Assembly: GCA_025964635.1 (NCBI GenBank)
Contig: JAOPYP010000246.1
Span: 1 to 22,876 of the forward strand
DNA from: Actinomycetes bacterium
GTDB taxonomy: Bacteria; Actinomycetota; Actinomycetes; Streptosporangiales; Streptosporangiaceae
DNA: 22,876 nt
Direction: 5' to 3'
The first letter of the stretch is position 1. Each line of letters opens with the position of its first letter. The notes beneath the pieces were generated by a model. It was given only the letters and a program-made list of their open reading frames with translations, ran no database searches and was not told the origin of the DNA. A program made the translations under genes and the position numbers. Of this stretch, positions 8,014-15,471 are shown one piece after another.

Positions 8014-8763
8014 ATGTGCCGCCATCTGGCCTACCTGGGGCCGCAGGCCACCCTCCGGTCGGTGCTCACCGACCCGCCCTACGGGCTGCTGCGCCAGTCC
8101 TGGGCGCCCCGGCGGCAGAGGCACGGCACGGTCAACGCGGACGGGTTCGGGGTGGGCTGGTACGCCGACGGTGACCCCGTGCCGGCGCGCTACCGCCGCG
8201 CGGTGCCGATGTGGGGCGACGCGTCCTTCGCCGACCTGGCCCGGGTGACCCGGGCCCGCGCGCTGCTCGCCGCGGTCCGCTCGGCCACGGACGGGACAGC
8301 GCAGGGCGAGGCCGCCGCCGCGCCGTACGCCGCGGGGCCGTGGCTGTTCAGCCACAACGGCAGGCTCGACGGCTGGCCCGCCGCGACGGCCGGGCTGGCC
8401 GCCACCCTGCCCGCCGCGGATCTCCTCGCGCTCGAGGCGCGCACCGATTCGGCCCTGGCGTGGGCCCTGGTGCACCGCCGGCTGCGGGACGGGGAGAGCC
8501 CGGGCGACGCGCTGGCCGGCACGGTCGGCGACCTCGACGCGGCCGGGGTCACCGGCCGGTTCAACTTCCTGCTGACCGACGGGACGACGATCGCCGCGAC
8601 GGCCGCGGGCGACACGCTGTGCTACCGCAGCAGGCCCGGCCAGGTCGTGGTGGCCTCCGAACCCTCGGATGACGAGCCGGGCTGGCGCGTCGTGCCGGAC
8701 CGGACGGTGCTGACCGCGCGGCCCGGCGTGGTGGACGCCAGCCCGCTCAAGCCCGGTGACTGA
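8014..8763 (+). CDS. egtC: Gamma-glutamyl hercynylcysteine sulfoxide amidohydrolase EgtC
   Basis: Removes the gamma-glutamyl group from the EgtB product to give hercynylcysteine sulfoxide. The 249-residue protein is a class II glutamine amidotransferase-like Ntn hydrolase: MCRHLAYLG opens the protein, so Cys2 becomes the N-terminal nucleophile after Met removal. The glutamyl-binding motifs NADGFGVGWY (41-50) and FSHNGRLDGW follow. It starts nine bases after the egtB stop, with GGGGA of the egtB tail serving as ribosome site, so the two are one transcript. A short tandem duplication begins exactly at its TGA stop. Confidence 0.94.
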   Translation: MCRHLAYLGPQATLRSVLTDPPYGLLRQSWAPRRQRHGTVNADGFGVGWYADGDPVPARYRRAVPMWGDASFADLARVTRARALLAAVRSATDGTAQGEAAAAPYAAGPWLFSHNGRLDGWPAATAGLAATLPAADLLALEARTDSALAWALVHRRLRDGESPGDALAGTVGDLDAAGVTGRFNFLLTDGTTIAATAAGDTLCYRSRPGQVVVASEPSDDEPGWRVVPDRTVLTARPGVVDASPLKPGD

Positions 8764-8824
8764 CACCCGCACACCTGGCTGACACCCGCATACCCAGCCA
8801 ACGACGGAACTGGCCAACGACGGA
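8761..8824. repeat. Two successive tandem duplications in the egtC-egtD gap
   Basis: Units 8761-8779 and 8780-8798 (period 19) share TGACACCCGCA at their start; the first TGA is the egtC stop codon. Directly after, GCCAACGACGGA occurs at 8797-8808 and 8813-8824 (period 16). Together they fill most of the 77-base gap before the egtD ribosome site. No function is known. Confidence 0.75.
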
Positions 8825-8840
8825 CCAGGGGAAAGGGACC

Positions 8841-9812
8841 ATGAACCAGTTGCATATCGAGAGGTGCCTGCCGGACGGTTTCCTGGCCGCCGCGCTGCGC
8901 GCGGACGCGCAGGCGGGTCTCACCGCGGTGCCGAAGACCCTGCCGCCCAAATGGTTCTATGACGAGCGGGGCAGCGAGCTGTTCGAGAAGATCACCCTGC
9001 TGCCGGAGTACTACCCGACCCGGGCCGAGCGGTCCATCCTGGCCGCCGCCGCCCCGGGGATCGCGGCGGCGACCGGCGCCAGTGCCCTGGTCGAGCTGGG
9101 TTCCGGCTCATCGGAGAAGACCCGGCTGCTGCTCGATGCGCTGCGTGACGCCGGCTCGCTGCGCAGCTACGTGCCGGTGGACGTGAGCGAGAGCGCGCTC
9201 ATCGGCGCCGCGCACCGGGTCCTGGCCAGCTACCCCGGCCTGACCGTGAACGCGGTGGTGTCGGACTTCGAGGCCCGGCTGGGCCTGCCCGCGCCCGACG
9301 GGCCCCGCCTGGTCGCCTTCCTGGGCAGCACCATCGGCAACCTGCTGCCCCCGGAGCGGGCCGCGTTCCTGGCCCGGCTGCGCGCGGGCCTGCGCGAGGA
9401 TGACGCCCTGCTGCTCGGCACCGACCTGGTGAAGGACCCGGCGGTGCTGCTGGACGCCTACGACGACGCCGCCGGGGTGACCGCCGCGTTCAACAAGAAC
9501 GTGCTGGCCGTGCTCAACGCCGAGCTGGGCGCGGACTTCGACCCGGACGCGTTCGACCACATGGCCGTGTGGGACCCGCAGGCCGAGTGGATCGAGATGC
9601 GGCTGCGCTCTGCGGAGGACCAGGTGGTGCACCTGCCCGGCATCGGGCTGACCGTGCAGTTCGGCGCGGGGGAGCAGCTGCGCACCGAGGTGTCGGCCAA
9701 GTTCCGGCGGGACGGAGTCGCGGCGGAACTGGCCGCCGCGGGGTTCGCGATGCGCTCCTGGTGGACCGACGAGCAGGGCCGGTTCGCGCTGTCCCTGTCG
9801 GTCCCGGCCTGA
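8841..9812 (+). CDS. egtD: L-histidine N(alpha)-methyltransferase EgtD
   Basis: Adds three methyl groups from S-adenosylmethionine to histidine to give hercynine, the first step of ergothioneine synthesis. The 323 residues match the usual length of about 320. Family signatures are plain: PKWFYDERGSELFEKI (36-51) with LPEYYPTRAE, the SAM-binding ALVELGSGSSEKT (82-94), YVPVDVSES, FLGSTIGN, and DHMAVWDPQAEWIEMRL, which helps bind histidine. ATG 8841 is preceded by an AGGGGAAAGGGACC leader with a good purine-rich ribosome site. A 77-base gap with tandem duplications separates it from egtC. It is the last gene of the operon; the hairpin at 9851 follows. No PLP-dependent EgtE lyase is present nearby. 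Confidence 0.95.
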   Translation: MNQLHIERCLPDGFLAAALRADAQAGLTAVPKTLPPKWFYDERGSELFEKITLLPEYYPTRAERSILAAAAPGIAAATGASALVELGSGSSEKTRLLLDALRDAGSLRSYVPVDVSESALIGAAHRVLASYPGLTVNAVVSDFEARLGLPAPDGPRLVAFLGSTIGNLLPPERAAFLARLRAGLREDDALLLGTDLVKDPAVLLDAYDDAAGVTAAFNKNVLAVLNAELGADFDPDAFDHMAVWDPQAEWIEMRLRSAEDQVVHLPGIGLTVQFGAGEQLRTEVSAKFRRDGVAAELAAAGFAMRSWWTDEQGRFALSLSVPA

Positions 9813-9828
9813 CCGTCCCGGCCCGCTG
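9801..9828. repeat. Short 14-base duplication over the egtD stop
   Basis: GTCCCGGCC occurs at 9801-9809 and 9815-9823, period 14, with the TGA stop (9810-9812) between the copies. Two copies of nine matching bases could be chance in GC-rich DNA; it is listed because other genes in the window show the same arrangement. Confidence 0.4.
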
Positions 9829-9850
9829 CGCCGGCCGCGGCCGCGGCCAC

Positions 9851-9869
9851 CCCCGGCGGCCCGCCGGGG
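9851..9869. terminator. Hairpin terminator after egtD
   Basis: CCCCGGCGG-C-CCGCCGGGG is a perfect 19-base palindrome 38 bases after the egtD stop, followed by AAATAG. It would fold with an eight-pair GC stem. It probably ends the egtABCD transcript and separates it from the phosphopantetheinyl transferase gene. The following 170 bases to 10039 hold no gene I can support. Confidence 0.65.
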
Positions 9870-10039
9870 AAATAGCCCTCTTGCGCAGTTGGGGAAGATC
9901 ACGTGGTCGGTGCCCGGCGCGGTATGGTTCACGCCAGGAACCTTGGCCCGCGCGGGGTATTCGGATTCGAGGCGGCAGACAACACCATGGAGAAATGGAA
10001 TCCGGCGGCCCGCCGTGACCTTCGTGGCGGGAGCGGCTG

Positions 10040-10813
10040 ATGCTCACGGTTCCGTCCGCGGGCAGTGCGGACGTGTGGTGGCTCGACATCACCTCGGTCA
10101 ACGTGGGCCGCGCCGAGCTGGCCGAGCTCAGCCTGGAGGAGCACAAGCGGGCCGCGGCGTTCGCGTTCCGCGCTGACCGGCGCCGGTACACCGCCGCGCA
10201 CGTGATGCTGCGCCGGGTCCTGTCCGGTTACCTGGACATCCCGCCGTCCAGCCTGCTCTTCCACCGTGAGCCGTGCCCGCGGTGCGGGAAGCCGACCGGC
10301 CGCCCGGCCCTCGAGCGGCGTTACAACCTTCACTTCTCCCTCGCGCACAGCGGTGACGCGGTGCTGATCGCCGTGGCCGCCCAGCAGGTGGGCGTCGATG
10401 TGGAGCAGCAGCCGGCCAGCTGCGTCTGCTCGATGTCCGCGGACATGAACGCGGCCGACGCGGAGTGGGGCCGGTCGCTCAGGGAAGCCGGGCGGCACGA
10501 GCTGGTCATCCGGTGGTGGGTCAGGTCCGAGGCGGTCCTCAAGTGCACCGGGGAGGGCATCGGCCACGAGGTCGGCGAGTTCCCGGTCCTCGGCCGGCCT
10601 GGGGCCCCGGCCGGCCTGGCCGAGCCGGGCGGCCCGGATCAGCTGGTCCCCGCCACCTCCGTGCACGGCTGCTCGCTGATCTCGCTTCCGGCGCCCGCCG
10701 GCTACCAGGCCGCGCTCGCGCTGGCCGGGAATGCTCCCGCTATCCGGCTCGGTGTCCAGGCGCCGTGGGCCCCCGCGGCGCGCCCGGTCAGCCGGGGTGC
10801 CCCGGTCCGCTGA
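10040..10813 (+). CDS. 4'-phosphopantetheinyl transferase, Sfp type
   Basis: Transfers the phosphopantetheine arm of coenzyme A to a serine of acyl or peptidyl carrier proteins, activating polyketide, non-ribosomal peptide or fatty acid synthases. The 257-residue protein shows the Sfp pattern: FREPC-type CoA-loop region with CPRCGKPTGRP (79-89), FSLAHSGD (99-106), the Mg-binding VGVDVEQ (D120, E122), and WWVRSEAVLK (E164, K168). The lysine normally before that glutamate (K-E-A) is a serine here, which is unusual. GGGAG lies six bases before ATG 10040. No carrier protein or synthase gene lies in the window, so its partners are elsewhere. It could be the main or a dedicated transferase of the strain. 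Confidence 0.9.
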   Translation: MLTVPSAGSADVWWLDITSVNVGRAELAELSLEEHKRAAAFAFRADRRRYTAAHVMLRRVLSGYLDIPPSSLLFHREPCPRCGKPTGRPALERRYNLHFSLAHSGDAVLIAVAAQQVGVDVEQQPASCVCSMSADMNAADAEWGRSLREAGRHELVIRWWVRSEAVLKCTGEGIGHEVGEFPVLGRPGAPAGLAEPGGPDQLVPATSVHGCSLISLPAPAGYQAALALAGNAPAIRLGVQAPWAPAARPVSRGAPVR

Positions 10814-10933
10814 GCCGCCCGCCGGCCAGGGTGCGCGATCCGGATATCTGTGCGCTGCATGGGTAATCTCGGAGGGACCCCCGCGCAGAGGGCAGAGTGT
10901 CATACGGCCGGGCAGAGGGACAGGGTGGCAGAC

Positions 10934-12115
10934 ATGACGGCAGTGCTCGCGGTAGACGCGTGCCGGACCCCGGTAGGCAAGATCAAGGGCGCGCTGGCCT
11001 CGGTCCGGCCTGACCACCTGACCGCCGAGGTGATCAAGGCCCTGCTGGCCCGTAACGAGTGGCTCGACCCGGCCCGGATCGACGACGTGTACTGGGGCGC
11101 GGCCAACCAGGCCGGCGAGGACAACCGGAATGTGGCCCGGATGGGCGTGCTGCTGGCCGGCCTCCCCGTCGAGGTGCCCGGCGCGACCGTCAACCGGCTC
11201 TGCGGCTCCGGGATGGAAGCCATCGCCAGCGCGGCGCGGGCCATCGCGGCGGGGGAGGCCGACATCATGCTGGCCGGCGGGGCCGAGTCGATGACCAGGG
11301 CGCCGTTCGTGCTGCCCCGGGCCAGTGAGCCGTTCCCCCGCGAGAGCGGGGTGGCCGACACCCGGCTGGGCTGGCGTCTGGTCAGCCCGGTGATGCAGGA
11401 GCTGTACCCGCCGATCACCCTGGGGGAGACGGCGGAGAATGTGGCCGAGCGGTACGGGGTGACCCGCGAGCGCCAGGACGAGTTCGCGCTGCGCAGTCAC
11501 CAGCGGGCTGGCCAGGCCCGGGACGCGGGCCGGTTCGGCGACGAGATCGTGCCGGTGCCGACCCAGGCCGGGCCGGTCAGCCAGGATGAGGGCATCCGGC
11601 CCGGCCTGACCCTGGAGGACCTCGCGGCCAAACGGCCCGCGTTCCGCAAGGGCGGCACCGTGACCGGCGGCAACTCCTCACCGCTGAACGACGGCGCGGC
11701 GGGTGTGCTGCTGGTCTCGGAGCGGGTGCTGGCCGGCGGGGTGACCCCGCTGGCCCGGTACGGGGGCACCGCGGCCGCCGGGGTGCACCCCGACTACATG
11801 GGCATCGGGCCGGTCCCGGCCATGGGCAAGGTCCTCGGCCGGGCCGGCTGGGACGTGGGCAGCCTGGACCTGATCGAGCTCAACGAGGCGTTCGCGGCCC
11901 AGGCCGTGGCGGTGGCCGACGAGCTCAAGCTGGACCCGGAGCGGGTCAATGTGAACGGCGGCGCGATCGCCATCGGCCACCCGCTGGGCTGCTCGGGTGC
12001 CCGGATCACCACCACGCTGCTGCACGAGCTGCGGCGCCGCGGCGGGTCCCGGGGCGCGGCCGCCATGTGCATCGGGGTCGGGCAGGGCATCGCCACCCTC
12101 TGGCAGGCGGCCTGA
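10934..12115 (+). CDS. Thiolase (acetyl-CoA acyltransferase)
   Basis: Cleaves 3-ketoacyl-CoA with CoA (fatty acid or aromatic degradation) or condenses two acetyl-CoA. The protein is about 393 residues, the standard thiolase length. It carries the acylated cysteine in NRLCGSGMEA, the GGAESMTRAPF loop, the NEAFAAQAV motif, and the C-terminal INGGAIAIGHPLG-type His together with GCSGAR for the second cysteine. ATG 10934 gives the usual thiolase opening MTAVLAVDACRTPVGK; GTG 10925, nine bases earlier, is also possible since AGGGA precedes it. A TAATCT -10 box lies at 10864-10869. It stands alone, with no beta-oxidation partner beside it, so the pathway (FadA/PcaF-like degradation or acetoacetyl-CoA formation) is not decided. 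Confidence 0.9.
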   Translation: MTAVLAVDACRTPVGKIKGALASVRPDHLTAEVIKALLARNEWLDPARIDDVYWGAANQAGEDNRNVARMGVLLAGLPVEVPGATVNRLCGSGMEAIASAARAIAAGEADIMLAGGAESMTRAPFVLPRASEPFPRESGVADTRLGWRLVSPVMQELYPPITLGETAENVAERYGVTRERQDEFALRSHQRAGQARDAGRFGDEIVPVPTQAGPVSQDEGIRPGLTLEDLAAKRPAFRKGGTVTGGNSSPLNDGAAGVLLVSERVLAGGVTPLARYGGTAAAGVHPDYMGIGPVPAMGKVLGRAGWDVGSLDLIELNEAFAAQAVAVADELKLDPERVNVNGGAIAIGHPLGCSGARITTTLLHELRRRGGSRGAAAMCIGVGQGIATLWQAA

Positions 12116-12143
12116 CCGGGCCCAGCGCTGACCGGGCCAGCAC
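12112..12143. repeat. 16-base duplication starting at the thiolase stop
   Basis: CTGACCGGGCC begins at 12112 and again at 12128, period 16; the first copy contains the TGA stop (12113-12115). The last few bases of the units differ by one insertion. Confidence 0.5.
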
Positions 12144-12170
12144 TCCCATGGCCAACGGGACCTGGGCCAC

Positions 12171-12200
12171 GTGACGTCACGCGCCAATGGCGACGCGTGA
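12171..12200. other. Nested palindromes downstream of the thiolase gene
   Basis: GTGACGTCAC (12171-12180) is a perfect 10-base palindrome. It shares bases with a larger inverted repeat, TCACGCG (12177-12183) and CGCGTGA (12194-12200), which in turn encloses CGCCA-A-TGGCG (12182-12192). This could be a regulator site or an RNA fold. The rest of 12116-12383 holds GC-rich inverted repeats and the terminator, and no gene. Confidence 0.4.
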
Positions 12201-12295
12201 TACCCGGAAAGGACCGTTGCGGAGAATTTAAGGCGGGCGGAGCCGCAAGCCCGGCGCGGCGCCGGGTAGCGCCGGGCCCGGAAGGCCCCGAAAGC

Positions 12296-12344
12296 AGGCC
12301 AGCCCGCGGGCCCGGTATGACCGCGGGCCCGCGGGCTGGCCTTT
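12296..12344. terminator. Strong bidirectional intrinsic terminator
   Basis: Perfect 18-base arms (12296-12313 and 12325-12342) surround an 11-base loop and are followed by TTT. It lies between the thiolase gene on the plus strand and the HesB-like gene on the minus strand, and should stop both transcripts. It is the best-formed terminator in the window. Confidence 0.85.
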
Positions 12345-12383
12345 AACGCGACGGGGCCAGCCTGGGCCCCCGCCGCGGAATGC

Positions 12384-12671
12384 TCAGATCGCCTGCTCGG
12401 CGAGGGTGAAGGCGACCGTTCCTTCCTCGTCCACCTGCGCGTCCAGCGCCTTGTCGTCCAGCGCTACCGCAGCGCCGGGCTCCAGGAAGACGCGAGCTCC
12501 CTCGGACTCGATTACCTGGTCTCCCTGAACCGGGCTGTCCGCCAGTGTGACCTGGAAGGCCGGGCCGCCCTCGTCTTGCGACATGATGCGCAGGCCGGTT
12601 TCATCGGGCAGTTCCGGCTGCGTGGTGAGGTTACGGATGGCCGTCACGGCACTGTCGGTCAGTGTGAGCAT
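12384..12671 (-). CDS. HesB/IscA-like protein without the metal-binding cysteines
   Basis: A 95-residue protein of the HesB/IscA fold, whose usual members carry iron-sulfur clusters. The pattern is MLTLTDSAVTAIRNL at the start, then ETGLRIMSQ, FQVTLADSP, GDQVIESEGARVFLEP, and an acidic tail. IscA proteins use three cysteines (one mid-domain and a C-terminal CxC); this protein has none, so cluster binding in the known way is not possible. Similar short cysteine-free relatives are common in actinobacteria and are often annotated as iron-sulfur or adhesin proteins without proof. ATG 12671 is chosen because GAGGAG lies six bases before it; the in-frame ATG at 12698 would add nine residues that contain this ribosome site. 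It is a single-gene unit ending at the strong terminator, and its role is unknown. Confidence 0.8.
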   Translation of the reverse strand: MLTLTDSAVTAIRNLTTQPELPDETGLRIMSQDEGGPAFQVTLADSPVQGDQVIESEGARVFLEPGAAVALDDKALDAQVDEEGTVAFTLAEQAI

Positions 12672-12857
12672 GAGCTGCTCCTCTGTTCCATCGGGCATGT
12701 GCAGTTGGGGCCTCCACTACCCCGTCTCAGCAGGCTCACTCCCCTCAGCGCGAGGTATCGGGCCCGGCCGGCGGGACCGTGTCGAGAATTCCGCAGCAGC
12801 CCCGACACCTGGCTGAGGGCGCTACCGTGGCGCCGGCTGATCAGGGAGGATGAACCG

Positions 12858-13259
12858 ATGCGATTCATGCTGTTGCAGAACTACGGGCCGGCGGAGTCGG
12901 ACTGCCCGCCGATGACGGAGTGGTCACCCGCGGACATCAGGGCGCACATCGAGTTCCAGCACGTGCTCAACCGTGAGCTCCTCGAGCGGGGCGAGCTGGT
13001 GGACGCCCAGGGGCTGGCCGGCCCCGAGCAGGCCCGGCGGGTCGTATCGGACGGGACGGGCGCGCCGGTGATCACCGACGGCCCGTTCCCCGAGTCCAAG
13101 GAGCTGCTGGCCGGGTACCGGCTGGTGGACGTGGACACGGCCGCACGGGCCATCGAGATCGCCGGGCAGGCCTCCGCCGCCCCGGGCCCGGGCGGGGCGC
13201 CGATCCGCCAGCCCATCGAGGTCCGGCAGGTGCTCAGCGCGCCCGACCCGGACCTGTGA
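12858..13259 (+). CDS. YCII/DGPF-domain protein
   Basis: A 133-residue protein of the YCII-related DGPF family, with MRFMLLQNYG at the start and the name-giving VITDGPFPESKELLAGYRLVDV motif (about 74-95). The biochemical function is not established. The family is the usual genomic partner of ECF42 sigma factors and is thought to act with, or be controlled by, them. GGGAGGA (12844-12850) lies seven bases before ATG 12858, so this start is preferred over earlier in-frame codons back to 12576 that fall in the divergent promoter region. It is 49 bases upstream of the sigma factor gene and probably co-transcribed. Confidence 0.87.
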   Translation: MRFMLLQNYGPAESDCPPMTEWSPADIRAHIEFQHVLNRELLERGELVDAQGLAGPEQARRVVSDGTGAPVITDGPFPESKELLAGYRLVDVDTAARAIEIAGQASAAPGPGGAPIRQPIEVRQVLSAPDPDL

Positions 13260-13308
13260 GCGGTTTTCCTGGGGCACGCGAACACCGGCCGGCCGTGGGG
13301 CCGGGGCC

Positions 13309-14565
13309 ATGACCACCGGCGCCACCACTACCGAGGGCCTGCTGCGCGAGCTGGCGCCACGGGCCCTCGGGGCCGTGGCGCGCCGCTCCGGGGACTTCGC
13401 CGCCGCCGAGGACGCGGTCCAGGAGGCGCTGCTGGCCGCGGCCACCCGGTGGCCCGCGGACGGGACGCCGGACAATCCGCTCGGCTGGCTGATCCGGGTG
13501 GCCGCGCGCCGGCTGACCGACGAGTTCCGGAGTGAGGAGGCCCGGCGCCGCCGGGAGGCACTGGCCGCCTCGTGGTCGCTGACCGCCCCGCCCGGCCCGG
13601 TGCCGGGCGGGGATGACGCCGCCCGCGACGACACGCTGATCCTCATGTTCATGTGCTGCCACCCGTCGCTCACCCCGGGCTCGGCCATCCCGCTCACGCT
13701 GCGCGCGGTCGGCGGCCTGACCACCCGGGAGATCGCCGCCGCGTTCCTGGTGCCGGAGCCGACCATGGCCCAGCGGATCAGCCGGGCCAAGGCCAGCCTG
13801 AAAGCTTCCGGCGACCCGTTCACGCTGCCGCCACCGGACCAGCGGGCCGCGCGGCTCCGGTCCGTGCTGCACGTCCTGTACCTGCTGTTCAACGAGGGGT
13901 ACGCCAGCAGCGGCGGCTCCGACCTGGCCCGCAGCGACCTGTCCGGCGAGGCCATCCGGCTGGCCCGGGGGCTGCACGCCAGCCTGCCCGCCGACCCGGA
14001 GGTGGCCGGCCTGCTGGCGCTGATGCTGCTCACCGACGCCCGGCGGCCCGCCCGGACCGGCCCGGGCGGCGAGCTGATCCCGCTGGCCGCACAGGAACGC
14101 GGCCGGTGGGACCGGGCGCTCATCACCGAGGGGACGGCGCTGATCACCGGGGCGCTGCGGCAGGGCCAGCCGGGGGAGTACCAGCTGCAGGCCGCGATCG
14201 GCGCGGTGCACGACCAGGCGCCCAGCCACGCCGGGACCGACTGGGCGCAGATCCAGGCCCTGTATGAGGCGCTGGAACGGATGACGGGAAACCCGATGGT
14301 GACCCTCAACCGGGCGGTGGCCGAGGCCATGGTGGCTGGCCCGGCGGCCGGCCTGGCCCGGCTGGACGGGGTCCGCGGCCGGCTCGGCGGCCATCACCGC
14401 TTCCACGCCGTGCGCGGCCACCTGCTCGAGATGGCCGGGGACGGCCCCGGGGCCGCCGCCGAGTTCGCGGCCGCGGCCGCGGGCACCGCGAACCTGCGCG
14501 AGCAGCACTACCTGACGGCCAAGGCGGCCAGCCTGGCGGCGAACCGCACGGGTGGCGCCGGGTAG
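13309..14565 (+). CDS. ECF42-type RNA polymerase sigma factor with C-terminal TPR-like domain
   Basis: An extracytoplasmic-function sigma factor of 418 residues, about twice the length of a simple ECF. Region 2 is visible in FAAAEDAVQEALLAAATRW and NPLGWLIRVAARRLTDEFR (about 30-70). Region 4 is in GGLTTREIAAAF and TMAQRISRAKASLK (about 137-167). A large alpha-helical C-terminal domain follows, with HVLYLLFNEGY (about 187-197), NPMVTLNRAVA, and a late LREQHYLTAKAA. This architecture and the DGPF gene just upstream define the ECF42 group, which has no anti-sigma factor and relies on the C-terminal domain for control. The known group promotes transcription of DGPF genes. The ATG at 13309 follows a GGGG-rich stretch; the ribosome site is only fair. 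Confidence 0.9.
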   Translation: MTTGATTTEGLLRELAPRALGAVARRSGDFAAAEDAVQEALLAAATRWPADGTPDNPLGWLIRVAARRLTDEFRSEEARRRREALAASWSLTAPPGPVPGGDDAARDDTLILMFMCCHPSLTPGSAIPLTLRAVGGLTTREIAAAFLVPEPTMAQRISRAKASLKASGDPFTLPPPDQRAARLRSVLHVLYLLFNEGYASSGGSDLARSDLSGEAIRLARGLHASLPADPEVAGLLALMLLTDARRPARTGPGGELIPLAAQERGRWDRALITEGTALITGALRQGQPGEYQLQAAIGAVHDQAPSHAGTDWAQIQALYEALERMTGNPMVTLNRAVAEAMVAGPAAGLARLDGVRGRLGGHHRFHAVRGHLLEMAGDGPGAAAEFAAAAAGTANLREQHYLTAKAASLAANRTGGAG

Positions 14566-14568
14566 GGT
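14563..14568 (+). promoter_or_regulatory. TAGGGT -10 box for the phosphatidyltransferase gene
   Basis: TAGGGT overlaps the stop codon of the sigma factor gene and ends nine bases before GTG 14578. This would give a transcript with almost no leader. No clear -35 is seen. Confidence 0.35.
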
Positions 14569-14577
14569 CGGCCACGG

Positions 14578-15342
14578 GTGTGCACCACGAACAAGGGGGC
14601 CCGCGGCGTGGTCGGAAACAGCAGCGCCCCGGACGCTGCGGCGGAGGGGGAGCGGGCCGGCCCTGACCGCACGGCCGGGGGCACGGCCGGAGTCCAGGCT
14701 GGCGTCGCGGCCCGCGAGCCGGATCCGGACCGGCTGCCGGACCGGATCTGGACCATCCCGAACGCGCTCAGCATCGCGCGGCTGCTGGGCGTCCCGGTGT
14801 TCCTGTGGCTGGTGCTCGGCCCGCACGCGGACGGCTGGGCCGTCGTCCTGCTCTTCGGCGCGGCGGCGTCGGACTGGCTGGACGGGAAGCTGGCCAGGGC
14901 CCTGCATCAGGAGAGCCGGCTCGGGCAGGTCCTCGACCCCGCCGCGGACCGGCTCTACATCGGCGTCATGCTCATCGGGCTGGCCATCCGGGCCATCATC
15001 CCCTGGTGGCTGGTGGGCGTGCTGGTCGGCCGGGAACTCGTGCTCGCCGTGGCCCTGCTCCGGCTGCGGGCCCGCGGCTGGGAGCCGCTCCAGGTCAGCT
15101 TCGTGGGCAAGGCCGCCACGCTGTGCCTGTTCTATGCCTTCCCGCTGCTCCTGCTGGGCGCGTACTCCGGGGACGCCGCGCTGGCGGCCAAGGTGGTCGG
15201 CTGGGCGTTCGTGGCCTGGGGTACCGCGCTGTACTGGGCGGCGGCCGGGGTGTACCTGCTGCAGGTCTGGCGGCTCACGTCCGGCCCGGGTGGGCCGGAT
15301 CCGGGCGGCGAGGTGGCCGAAGCGGAACAACCGGATGGCTAA
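14578..15342 (+). CDS. CDP-alcohol phosphatidyltransferase, probable cardiolipin synthase
   Basis: An integral membrane enzyme that transfers a phosphatidyl group from CDP-diacylglycerol to an alcohol. The 254 residues begin with a variable charged tail (1-55); then IPNALSIARLLGVPVFLWL leads into the first helix. The family catalytic motif DGxxARx8GxxxDxxxD is perfect: D102, G103, A106, R107, G116, D120, D124. About six hydrophobic segments are seen. Gene order next to the nucleotidyltransferase-mutase fusion matches Streptomyces SCO1389, the eukaryotic-type cardiolipin synthase, so phosphatidylglycerol is the likely acceptor. PgsA-like or inositol-type activity cannot be excluded by sequence. 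The start is GTG 14578; GTG 14608, with AAGGGGG upstream, is a real alternative. The gene is 12 bases after the sigma factor stop. Confidence 0.85.
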   Translation: MCTTNKGARGVVGNSSAPDAAAEGERAGPDRTAGGTAGVQAGVAAREPDPDRLPDRIWTIPNALSIARLLGVPVFLWLVLGPHADGWAVVLLFGAAASDWLDGKLARALHQESRLGQVLDPAADRLYIGVMLIGLAIRAIIPWWLVGVLVGRELVLAVALLRLRARGWEPLQVSFVGKAATLCLFYAFPLLLLGAYSGDAALAAKVVGWAFVAWGTALYWAAAGVYLLQVWRLTSGPGGPDPGGEVAEAEQPDG

Positions 15343-15471
15343 CCAGATAGTGGCGTTGGCCGGCCGCGAGCCGCCCGTCATGATGGAAGCACCCCGCCGA
15401 TCCGCAGGCCGGCCCGGGCGCGGGGAGGAAGGGGAGCCGGCCCGGACGATAGTGAAGGAGGCCCGCCACCG

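Noticed and set aside
6514..8817. Long minus-strand open frame opposite egtB and egtC
   Set aside because: Antisense to two firmly identified enzymes, with no ribosome site or domain.
12260..12305. Resemblance to the SRP (4.5S) RNA loop, CCGGAAGG followed by AGCAGG
   Set aside because: An extra stretch of seven bases splits the conserved loop, and the flanks do not form the SRP hairpin but belong to a terminator stem.
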